A stretch of DNA of 25,128 nt from Phycisphaerae bacterium (GTDB lineage Bacteria; Planctomycetota; Phycisphaerae; Tepidisphaerales; Tepidisphaeraceae): positions 1 through 25,128 of the forward strand of contig JAUJNJ010000083.1 of assembly GCA_030448225.1 (NCBI GenBank), written 5' to 3'. Numbering within the stretch: the stretch's first letter is position 1; every line of letters starts with the position of its first letter. Made by a program: the position numbers and the translations under genes. Of the stretch, positions 6,785 through 15,405 are shown piece by piece. Under the pieces are notes generated by a model. The model saw nothing but the letters and a program-made list of their open reading frames with translations, was not told where the DNA came from and searched no databases.

Positions 6785-8289
6785 CCACCTCTACTTCTAC
6801 GTGAACGGCCGGCCCGTGGACGTCGCCGGCGACGACGCGTTCCTCACGCTCTCCGACTTCCTCCGCCGGCGAGGCGGGTTGATCGGCACGAAGGTGGTGT
6901 GCGCCGAGGGCGACTGCGGCTCGTGCTCGGTGCTCGTCGGCCGACCGGCGGGCGGCGGCATGCGTTACGCGGCGGTCGCGTCGTGCATCCAACTGCTGTT
7001 TCAGCTCGACGGAGCACACATCGTCACGATCGAGGGGCTGCGCGACGGGCAGGCGCTCAACCCGATCCAGCAGGCGATGGTCACCTGTCATGGCACGCAG
7101 TGCGGCTTCTGCACGCCGGGCTTCGTTGTCGCGCTGTACGACCTGATGCACGACGGCCGGCCGATCGACGCCGACGCGGTGCGGCGGGGACTCGTCGGCA
7201 ACCTGTGCCGGTTCACGGGGTACAATTCGATCGTCAGTGCGGCGATGGAGACGGACCGCGCGAACCTCAAGCCGCTCGACGCGCTGTATCCGCCCGCTGT
7301 GATCGCCGCCACCCTCACGCGCGCGGGCGAGGCCGTACTCCCATCGAGGTGCCCGGCGGCCGCGCGCTTCAAGCCGACCGACTTGGCCGCCGCCGTCCGC
7401 TTCCGCGGCGAGAACCCCGGCTGCCGTCGTCGCCGGCGGCACGGACCTGGCGTGGTCTACAACAAGCGGATGCGTTCGATCGACGTCGCGATGAGTACCG
7501 GCGCTGGCGGAACTGCGCGGCGTGACGTGCGACGGTGACGCGATCTACGTCGGTGCGGGCGAACCGCTTACCGAGTTGGAGCGGCGGCTGACCACCTGCC
7601 GGAACTCGGCCGTTACCTCGCGTGGTTCGGGTCGCCGCTCATCAAGAACGCCGGGACCCTCGGTGGGAACCTCGTCACCTGGCTCGCCGATCGGCGACAC
7701 GCTGCCGCCGCTGATCGTGCTGGGCGCGGAGATCGACCTCGCCGGCGCGCGGCACGCGCGGCGTGCCGGCGCGCAGCAGTTCTACACGGGCTACCGCCAA
7801 ACGGTGCTCGCGCCGGACGAACTCGTGACCGGCGTCCGCATCCCGATCCCGAAGGCCGACGAGATCCTGCGGCTCTACAAGGTGTCCCGCCGGAAGGACC
7901 TCGACATCTCCAGCTTCAGCGCCGCGATTTGCCTGAAGCGGTCGGGCGGCGTGATCGCCGACGTGCGGATCGCCTTCGGCGGCGTCGGCCCCACCGTGCT
8001 GCGGATGACGAAGACGGAGGCCGCCCTTCGCGGCGGGCCCGCCACGCTCGACCGCTTCGAACGCGCGGCCGCCGTCGCCGCCGCCCAGGTCACGCCGATC
8101 TCCGACGTGCGCGGCTCCGAGCGATACCGCCGATCACTCGCCGGCAATATTCTCCTGAAGTTCTGGCACGAAATGATCGGCGGCCGCGACCACGGTGACG
8201 GCGGAAGCAACGGCGACGGCCCGCCAGGCCCGGCGGCCGATCCGCTTCGCCTCCCGCAGCCGGCGGCAGTGACCCGCACGGAGGCGTGA
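6777..8289 (+). CDS. xdhA: Xanthine dehydrogenase small subunit (2Fe-2S + FAD), frameshifted
   Basis: The N-terminal part (6777 to about 7340) is a molybdenum-hydroxylase 2Fe-2S domain. Cluster I cysteines are C42, C47, C50 and C70. The second domain has CGFC (C109, C112), but GNLCRFTGY has Phe146 where CRC is usual. The FAD domain follows (AGGTDLA, IKNAGTLGGNLV, SPIGDTLPPL) and then the CO-dehydrogenase-flavoprotein C-terminal domain, ending YRRSLAGNILLKFWHEM. Conserved motifs jump frame at about 7341, 7367, 7420, 7452, 7503, 7593 and 7680, and perhaps once more near 7750-7780. From 7681 on, one frame reads to the TGA at 8287-8289. Several jumps are compensating pairs, so sequence error is more likely than decay. 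With XdhB the enzyme oxidises hypoxanthine/xanthine to urate, feeding the upstream urate oxidase. Confidence 0.88.
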
Positions 8290-8540
8290 GTGGCGGGAGC
8301 TGGACGGCGCGACGTGCGTTGCCTGCACGCGTCGCCTGTGCTTTCCGGGCCGAACTTTCAAAGCGACGCGGGCAAATAGCAGCGAAAGTAATGGGGAGCG
8401 TGGGCGGTGTCGTCGTGAGTGCAGCGAAAGATCCTCCACAGATTCTGTGGATGCGGCGAGAGATCCTTCGAAGTACCTCAGGATGACAAGCAGCCGCGCG
8501 CCCGGTGGGCCGGACGCGCACGTGAACGAAGGTGAGCACG
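8290..8540 (+). other. Gap between xdhA and xdhB
   Basis: I see no gene in these 251 bases. The middle is occupied by a palindromic repeat (8409-8489, listed separately). At the downstream end GAAGGTG (about 8527-8533) is a plausible ribosome-binding site for ATG 8541. The preceding operon genes are separated by 64 bp at most, so the repeat looks inserted into the operon. Confidence 0.6.
8409..8489. repeat. REP-like imperfect palindrome, copy 1
   Basis: The left arm GTCGTCGTGAGTGCAGCG then AAAGATC pairs imperfectly with the right arm GATCCTTCGAAGTACC then TCAGGATGAC. The centre has its own small palindrome, CCACAG-ATT-CTGTGG. The outer words GTCATCCTGAG / AAGGATC recur in a second copy at 10993-11076. 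This looks like a dispersed intergenic palindromic repeat, possibly transcribed as a stem-loop between xdhA and xdhB. Confidence 0.7.
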
Positions 8541-10860
8541 ATGGCATCGGTCGGCAAAGACATCGCGCACGACTCCGCCGTCACGCACGTGACGGGCGAG
8601 TCGCTGTTCCTCGACGACGTCGCGCCGCTCTCGGGCGAACTGGTCGCTGGCATCGTGCCGTCTCCCATCGCTCACGGCAGGTTGCGGAAGCTAGACCTGT
8701 CGGCCGCGGCGGCGGTGCCGGGCGTGGTGGCGATCCTCACCGCCCGCGACGTTCCCGGCCACAACCTGCACGGCCCGGCGGTGAAGGACGAACTGCTGAT
8801 CGCCGAGGACGAGGCGGTCTTCCTCGGCCAGCCGCTGGCGATCATCGCCGCCGAGAGCCTCGACGCGCTGCACCGCGCGGCGAAGGCGGCCGTCGTGGAG
8901 ATGGATCCGATGCCGCCGATCTTCGGGATCGACGAGGCGATCGCCGCCGGGTCGTTCCTCGGCGGCCCGCGGAAGGTGGAGCGCGGCGACGTGGACGCCG
9001 CGTTCGCGTCGGCGTCCCGCGTGATCGAGGGGGAACTTGAGGTCGGCGGGCAGGAGCATTTTTACCTCGAGTCGCAGATCGCCATCGCGGTGCCGGGCGA
9101 GCAGGGACAGATGACGGTCCACTCGTCCACGCAGCACCCCAGCGAGGTGCAGATGATGGTCGCCGAGGTGCTCGGCGTGCCGTTCAACCACGTCGTCTGC
9201 GTCTGCAAGCGCATGGGCGGCGGCTTCGGCGGCAAGGAGACGCAGGCGGCGCAGCCGGCAATGATGGCGGCCCTGCTCGCGGCCCACACGCGCCGGCCCG
9301 TGCGGTTCGCCTACACGAAGGACGACGACATGCACTTCACCGGGAAGCGCCACCCGTTCAAGGCGTTCTACCGCGCCGCCTTCGACGACGCCGGCTGCGT
9401 CGCCGCGCTGCACGCGCGCCTCTTCTCCAACGGCGGGTGCTCGAGCGACCTGTCGTTCGCCGTGCTCGAACGCGCGATGCTCCACTCGGACAACGCCTAT
9501 TACCTGCCGAACGTGCGGATCGAGGGGCGCGTCTGCCGTACGAACCTCCCGAGCAATACCGCGTTCCGCGGGTTCGGCGGGCCGCAGGGCGTCGCGATGA
9601 TCGAGAACGTGATGCAGGAGATCGCCGCGGAACTCGCCGTCGATGCCGCCGACGTCCGCCAAGCCAACTGCTACGGCGTCGACGAGCGCAACGTCACGCA
9701 CTACGGCCAGGTCGTGCGGAACAACACGCTGCCCGAACTGTTCGCCACGCTGCGACGCGAGTGCGACTACGACGCGCGCCGGGCGGAGATCGAGCGCCAC
9801 AACGCGTCGTCCGCGACTCGCCTCCGCGGCTTGGCGATGTCGGTGGTGAAGTTCGGCATCTCGTTCACCCGGCGGACGATGAACCAGGCGAACGCGCTGG
9901 TGAACGTCTACCCGGACGGCTCTGTTTTTTTTTTTACGGGGTCCACCGAGATGGGGCAGGGCGTCAACACGCGCATCCGCCAGATCGTGGCCGACGAACT
10001 CGGCGTGCGGTACGACGCGGTGGTCGTCGCGCCGACGAGCACCGACAAGAACAACAACACCTCCCCGACCGCCGCCTCGGCCGGCACGGACCTCAACGGC
10101 GCCGCCGCCGCCGACGGGTGCCGCCGCTTGCGCGAACGCCTCGCGGCCGTCGCTGCCGGCATGCTCGCCCGACCCGACGACGGCCTCGCCGCGGAGCCCG
10201 ACCGGGTCCGCTTCGCCGACGGCCGCGTCGGACGCCCGCGCGCGCCGCAGCGATCCGTATCGTTCCGCGACGTCTGCTGCCAGGCGTACGAATCACGCGT
10301 CAGCCTCGGCGAGCCGCGGCTTCTTCGCCACGCCCGGCGTCGACTTCAACCGCGAGACGGGCAAGGGCTCGCCGTTCCTGTACTACACGAACGGCGTCGC
10401 GCAGCGAGGTGGCGATCGACCGCTTCACCGGCGAACTCGCCGTCACGCGTCGACGTGCTGATGGACCTCGGCCGGTCGATCAACCCCGGCATCGATCGCG
10501 GCCAGATCGTCGGCGGCTTCGTGCAGGGGATGGGGTGGGCCACGGCCGAGGAACTCGTCTACGCGCCGACCGGCGCTCCTCTCGAACTCGCCGACGACGT
10601 ACAAGATCCCGAACATCTCGACGTGCGGGCGCACTTTGACGTGCGCTTCTCGACAACCCGCACAACGACGTGAGCCTGTATCGCAGCAAGGCCGTCGGCG
10701 AACCGCCGCTGCTGCTCGGCCTGAGCGTGTGGCTGGCGGTGAAGGACGCCGCTGCAGAGCGGCACGCGCGGCGTTTCGCAGGCCTGCGCCTCCCCGCGAC
10801 GGCCGAGACCATTCTGCGGGCGATGGAACGACTGCCGACGGCAGACGAGCCGCGGTCTGA
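8541..10860 (+). CDS. xdhB: Xanthine dehydrogenase large (molybdopterin) subunit, frameshifted 3' end
   Basis: From ATG 8541 to about 10317 one frame encodes a typical molybdopterin subunit: HVTGESLFLDD, QHPSEVQMMVAEVLGVP, the Moco-binding MGGGFGGKE (residues 225-233), AFRGFGGPQG (Arg343), STEMGQG and KNNNTSPTAASAGTDLNG. After that the conserved reading changes frame about six times. VDFNRETGKGSPFLYYTNG, SEVAIDRFTGELAVT, the segment from DLGRSINPGIDRGQI to WATAEELVY, SPTTYKIPNIS and DNPHNDVSLYRSKAVGEPP lie in alternating frames. The last contains the expected active-site Glu (KAVGEPP). The final frame ends PATAETILRAMERL; the stop is uncertain and 10860 is approximate. An 11-T run lies at 9925-9935. 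GTG 8532 is an alternative start. It pairs with XdhA. Confidence 0.88.
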
Positions 10861-10992
10861 TGCCATCCGCTCAAGTTCAGGTGCGCCTAAGGTTACGACT
10901 TCTTCGGCGCACGCTTCCTCGCCGCATTCCAGGTGCCACACGACGGCGACGGGTTTGCGCGGGTTGCAGCTTCTGCACAGCGGCAGCCGTTC

Positions 10993-11076
10993 TTGTCATC
11001 CCGGGAGCCGCGGCGAAGGATCTCCGGCAGGTCCCGCCAGCCCGCGTGAGATCCTTCGCTGCGCTCAGGATGACAT
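10993..11076. repeat. REP-like imperfect palindrome, copy 2
   Basis: The arm TTGTCATCCCGGGAGCCG then CGGCGAAGGATCT at 10993-11023 pairs with GAGATCCTTCGCTGCGCT then CAGGATGACA at 11048-11075. The arm ends (GTCATCC, GAAGGATC) match copy 1 at 8409-8489. It lies between the ends of the convergent xdhB and NlpC/P60 genes, so it could act as a bidirectional terminator. The rest of 10861-11158 shows no convincing gene. Confidence 0.75.
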
Positions 11077-11158
11077 GCACCGAGCGACTATACGAAGTGT
11101 TGCGAACCGCTCTAGCGACGGCACGCCAGCGACTGCGCGCGGGAATAGTCTTCGTGAT

Positions 11159-12398
11159 TCACCTCTCGAACATGCGCTTGGCGAAGCAGAACGACGCCGC
11201 GCGTTTCGGGGCGTAGCCGGGGTCGCCGGGGCGGAAGCTGCTGACGATCACGCCCGGGTCGCCGGCCTCGATGAACCGGCCGTCGCCGAGGTAGATGGCG
11301 GGTGGTGGATCGAGCCGCGCGCGGACAGGAAGTAGAGCAGGTCGCCGCGGCGAAGGTCGTCGCGGTGCCAGCGGGTGGCGACGAGCCGGCCGCCGAGCGA
11401 CTGCTGGTCGGCGTCGCGCGGCAGGTGCATGCCCAGCGACTTGAACGACGTCTGCACGAGCCCGGAGCAGTCGATGCCGGCCGCGGTAGTGCCGCCCCAG
11501 ACGTAGGGCGTGCCGAGGAGCCGCATCGCCGCCTCGATCTGGCCTGCTCCACGCGCGGGTCTACCTCGGCGGGCGCGGTCGTCGGCTCGGAGGGCGACCG
11601 TGCGGCCACGCTGGGCGCGCGGATGCGCCGCCGCCGCCGCCGCCGCGCTCCGCGCCGCCGTCGCCAGCGCTCGCTCGGTCGTGGCCCCCGCTTGCTTCGC
11701 CGCGCCCCGTGCGATCGCCATCCCCGGTGCGAAGTCGCCGGACGCGCCGTCGACGTAGCCGACGTAGCCGTCGGGCCCGTGGCAGAGGTACGTGTCGCCG
11801 CCGCCGGCGCTGGAGCAGGAAAAAGGCGGTCGCCGGCGACGCATTCGGTGAGCGTCTCGCGCGTGGCCTCGCCGGCCGGCTTGTCGTAGAGGAAGCAGCG
11901 GTCGGCGGCGACGACGGCGAGCGTCGCCGTCGGCGGCGAGGGCGGCGGCCGGCAGTCGCTCGACCGACTGCGCGCGTGCGCGAAGCCGAGGCGGTTGAGG
12001 AACCGGACGCCGACGCCGCGTGCTCCGGGTACTCGACGAAGCGCGCGCAGGTCGACCGAACCGTCCGGCGTCGCCGTCGCCGTCAGCTCGACGGCGAACA
12101 TCCGCGGGTCCTCGACGAACTCGCGCCAGGAAGAAGTCCATGCACCGGCAGCCGGACGGCGTCGCCGCGCCGTCCGGCTCCACCCGGCGGACGAGCCGCG
12201 TCGTAGAAGCGGTTCCTGCTGCTCGGGCGTCCCCGTCATCTCCACGTCGCGCCGTATCTCGCCGGCAAGCGTGGCGGTCGAAGGCGTCGCCTCCGCGGCA
12301 GCTTTACCGCCGCCGCCGCGCCGCCGCGGCCGGTCGCAGCCGACGAGGGCACCGATCAACAGCACGGCCGCGGACGACCGGACGAAACTCGAGTTCAA
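11159..12398 (-). CDS. NlpC/P60 cell-wall hydrolase lipoprotein, frameshifted
   Basis: The proposed TTG start at 12398 has AGGAG seven bases upstream. It opens a lipoprotein signal, NSSFVRSSAAVLLIGALVGC, with the lipobox cysteine. An SH3-like stretch follows (YLCHGPDGYVGYVDG), then an NlpC/P60 domain: GTPYVWGGTTAAGIDCSGL with the nucleophile Cys (codon near 11467-11469), DLRRGDLLYFL, HH and AIYLGDGRFIEAGDPG, ending FCFAKRMFER with TGA at 11159-11161. These pieces lie in at least three frames, with shifts near 11830 and 11300 and probably near 12010-12180. The overall length is not a multiple of three. The product would be a periplasm-facing lipoprotein cleaving peptidoglycan peptides. The segment order matches bacterial SH3-NlpC/P60 enzymes. 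Repeated compensated shifts suggest sequence error, though a pseudogene is possible. Confidence 0.78.
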
Positions 12399-12745
12399 CT
12401 CACCACTCCTCAAAAGCCCACACGCGCGGCGTCACGTCGGTCGCCGCGCCCCGATTCGTCTCACGACGCCGCGGCGGATCGGGTGCGGCATCTAAACGGA
12501 AGGTGGCCGGGCGGAATCGTGCGGCCGCCCGGTACGCACCACGGCCACAGAATCCGCCCGACCCTTATCCGGACCCTGAAAGCTGCCCCGGTTGTTCATT
12601 ATTTCGGGAAAATTTGCTGCATTTCCGCAAGCGTCTCAATGGTGTCCACTCGACCGGGGGATCGAGTTGGCCCGCCACCATTTGGCGGATCCGTTTGTCC
12701 CGCCGGGGCGCGTGCCGCCCGCCGGTCGGGAAGGAGCAACCTGCA
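12399..12745. promoter_or_regulatory. Divergent intergenic region between the NlpC/P60 and porin genes
   Basis: These 347 bases separate two genes transcribed away from each other, so promoters for both should lie here. An AT-richer island at about 12592-12635 (TTGTTCATTATTTCGGG and onward) stands out from the GC-rich surroundings, but I cannot define convincing -35 and -10 boxes. GGGAAGGAG at 12728-12735 is a strong ribosome-binding site for the porin ATG at 12746. No gene is visible. Confidence 0.45.
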
Positions 12746-14019
12746 ATGTCCGTGTCGTCTGGAGTCGTGCCTGCGTCGCGCCGCGAAGTGGGCGTGCCTC
12801 GTCCTGTTCGCCAACACCGTCGCCCGTCGCCCTGGCCGCCGACCCGGAGCCGCTGGTCGAAGGCCGCGGGCCCGACTCCCGAGACCGGCGCTTTCCACGC
12901 GCCGCCGAGGAGGAGAAGGAGCTGACCAAGCCGCTGATGTTGCTGCTGGGCAACCTCGGCGTCGGCGACGCGCTGACCGAGGCCAGCATCGACGTGGGCG
13001 GCGTGGTCGAGGCTTCGTACACGTTCCCGACGAGCAACCCGCCCGACGACATCATCGCCGGCCGCGTTCGACCTCGAGCACGACGAGCCGCTGCTGAACC
13101 AGGTCGTCCTCTACGTCGAGCGGCAGACCGACTTCGAGACCCCTGGGACCTCGGCGGCCGCCTCGAACTGCTCTACGCAAGCGCCGACGCCCGCTTCACC
13201 GCCTCCAACGGCCTGTTCGACTACGACGGGTTCGAGGACGGCCCGGAAAATCAGTTCGACATCACGCAGGCGTACGGCGAGGTCGTGATCCCGGTCGGCA
13301 CGGGGCTGAAGACGAAGGTCGGCAAGTTCATCACGCCGCTGGGGTACGAGCTCGTGAACCCGGCCGGCAACGCGCTGTTCTCCCCCCGGTTCCTGTTCGG
13401 CATCCTGCCCTACGCGCACACGGGCGTGCTGGCGACTTACCAGCTGACCGAGCAGGTGCAGGTGTCGGGCGGCATCAGCCGCGGCTGGGACCAGGCGCTG
13501 GAGGACAACAACGACGCGCTCGACTTCATCGGCAGCGTCGGCTACACGCTCAGCGACGAGACGAGCCTCTTCTTCAACTTCACGACCGGCCCCGAGCAGC
13601 CGGACAACAACGGGCGCTACCGCACCGCGTTCGACTTCTACGCGACGCACCAGTTGAGCGACCAGCTGACGCTCGCGGTGAACGCCGACTACGTCTTCGA
13701 CGCCCGCGCCGGCCAGGACGGCGACGACGCGCATGTGTACGGCGTGGCCGGGTACGCGGGGTACGAGGTGAGCGAGCAGGTCACCGTCAACACCCGCCTC
13801 GAGTGGTTCAACGACACGTCGCGCGTCAACGGCTTCGACGCCGTGCTTTACGAGGCGACGCTCGGCCTGTCGATCACGCCGTTCGCCGGCGACGACGTCG
13901 CGTCGAACCTGAAGGTCCGCCCCGAGGTCCGCTGGGACTACGCCGACAACGACGTGTTCGACGACGGCACCGACGACCAGCAACTGACGCTCGGCGTGGA
14001 CGCGTACTTCACGTTCTAG
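12746..14019 (+). CDS. Outer-membrane beta-barrel porin, BBP2/OmpL-like, frameshifted N-terminus
   Basis: The start at ATG 12746 follows GGGAAGGAG. The signal peptide is readable only across frames (AAKWACLVLFANTVA in one, VALAADPEP in another). The mature barrel begins NLGVGDALTEASIDVGGVVE and continues with alternating amphipathic strands: the GRLELLYASADARF strand, QAYGEVVIPVGTGLKTKVGK, FITPLGYE, HTGVLATYQLTEQVQVSGG, and the carboxy-terminal strand QLTLGVDAYFTF ending in Phe. The FITPLGYE and closing-Phe pattern matches the porins annotated as putative beta-barrel porin-2 (OmpL-like), frequent in planctomycetes. A compensated frameshift pair at about 13066 and 13141 hides FDLEHDEPLLNQVVLYVERQ; another affects the signal peptide near 12780-12830. 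It probably forms a diffusion channel; substrate unknown. Confidence 0.8.
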
Positions 14020-14040
14020 CAACTCCGCTGCGGAGGAATT

Positions 14041-14214
14041 GAACCACGGAGACACGGAGACACGGAGAGCAGAGGAGATGCGAACCACGGATTACGCAGA
14101 TGACGCCGATTTGAAGAGCGGGTCGCGAACCCGTGGCCGGTGGAACGCAGCGTATACAACTGCGGAAACTGCGTAATCAGTGGATGATTCTGTCCCCTCC
14201 GTGCCTCCGGGTTC
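14041..14214. repeat. Nested inverted-repeat element (AACCACGGAGACACGG family)
   Basis: The outer left arm GAACCACGGAGACACGGAG (continuing to 14067) faces a shorter right arm CTCCGTGCCTCCGGGTTC at 14197-14214. Inside, CCACGGATTACGCAG at about 14085-14099 faces CTGCGTAATCAGTGG at 14169-14183, one mismatch in 15. The element starts just after the porin stop and may help end transcription. The remainder of the 14020-14380 gap has a small CTCCGCTGCGGAG palindrome at 14023-14035 and no supported gene. Confidence 0.8.
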
Positions 14215-14380
14215 AGACGCGTTTTAGCTGAACGTCGACTCATTGCGTTCCCTCACCAAACCTTGTTTCGCGACCGGCCCGCAGGGCCGAGGTAGAGATC
14301 GACAACCCTCCGGGGCGCCGCGACAACCTCGCGGCCCCCCGGTTGCATTTCCGCGGGTCTTCCAACAGAACAGTCGGGCG

Positions 14381-15403
14381 ATGGCGGAGCCGACGGTCGA
14401 CATCGAGGATGAGGCGTCGCTCGTCGCGTACCTGCGGGACACGGCGCGCATCGACCCGCACGAGACGCCGGAAATCCGCGTGCTGGCCGGCGGCGTGTCG
14501 AACAAGACGATCCTCGTCCGCCGGCCGTCGGGCGAGGCGTGGGTGCTGAAACAAGCCCTGCCGAAGCTGCGCACGAAGACCGACTGGTTCAGCGACCCGG
14601 CCCGCGTGCGTCGCGAGGCGCTCGGGCTCGAATGGCTGCCGCGGATCGCGCCGCCCGGCACGATCACGCCGCTGGTCTTCCGCGACGACAATCAGAACCT
14701 GCTCGCGATGACGGCGGTGCCGGAGCCGCACTAGAACTGGAAGACGATGCTGCTCGAGGGCCGGCTCGTGCCGGACCACGTGACGCAGTTCGCGACGCTA
14801 CTGGCGCGAATCCACCGCGGCGCACACGAACGGCGGGGGGAACTCGCGGGGCTGTTCGACGAGCGGTCGTTCTTCGAGTCGCTCCGCGTCGAGCCGTACT
14901 ACGCGTACACGGCCGATCGGGTGCCGGCGGCGAAGCGCTTCTTGCACGACCTGATCGACGCGACCCGCGCCCGGCGGTTCACGCTCGTGCACGGCGACTA
15001 CAGCCCGAAGAACGTGCTCGTCCACGCCGGCCGGCTCGTGCTGCTCGACCACGAGGTGATCCACTGGGGCGACGGCGCGTTCGACCACGGCTTCGCGCTG
15101 GCGCACCTGCTCAGCAAGGCCCACCACCTGCCCGCCTTGCGCGGCCAGTTCGTGGCGGCGGCGCGGGCGTTCTGGCACCGGTACCGCGACGAGGTGGGGG
15201 ACGTGCCGTGGGCGGCGGCTATGGAGCCGTGGGTCGTGCGGCACGCGCTGGCGTGTTTGCTGGCGCGAGTGGCGGGGCGGTCGCCGCTGGAATACCTTTC
15301 CGACCCGGCCCGGCGGCTGCAGCAGCGTGCCGTCGTGTCGCTGATGGCCGAGCCCTTGGCGACGGTGGACGAACTTGGGCGGCGTTTCGCGGAGCGGGTG
15401 TAG
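14381..15403 (+). CDS. APH-family small-molecule phosphotransferase with one in-frame amber codon
   Basis: One frame from ATG 14381 to TAG 15403 encodes a roughly 340-residue aminoglycoside-phosphotransferase/choline-kinase-fold protein. It shows the N-lobe (LAGGVSNKTILVRRPSGEAWVLKQAL, with the ATP-site lysine), then VPEPH-stop-NWKTMLL. The catalytic loop LVHGDYSPKNVLV (His204, Asp206, Asn211, counting the stop as a position) and the metal Asp223 in LLDHEVIHWGD follow. The stop is TAG at 14732-14734, where a Glu (GAG) would fit the family, and both sides remain well conserved. So it is a recent mutation, a sequencing error or read-through. Substrate unknown; a sugar, alcohol or amino-alcohol is likely. 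Two bases separate it from the enolase-like gene, implying a shared operon and possibly a shared pathway. Confidence 0.83.
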
Positions 15404-15405
15404 CG

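Noticed and set aside
8691..9800. Minus-strand open frame of 369 residues opposite xdhB
   Set aside because: His/Arg/Val-rich antisense shadow; the + strand carries unmistakable molybdopterin-subunit motifs.
13111..14088. Minus-strand open frame opposite the porin
   Set aside because: Antisense shadow; the + strand has regular beta-barrel strands and a terminal Phe.
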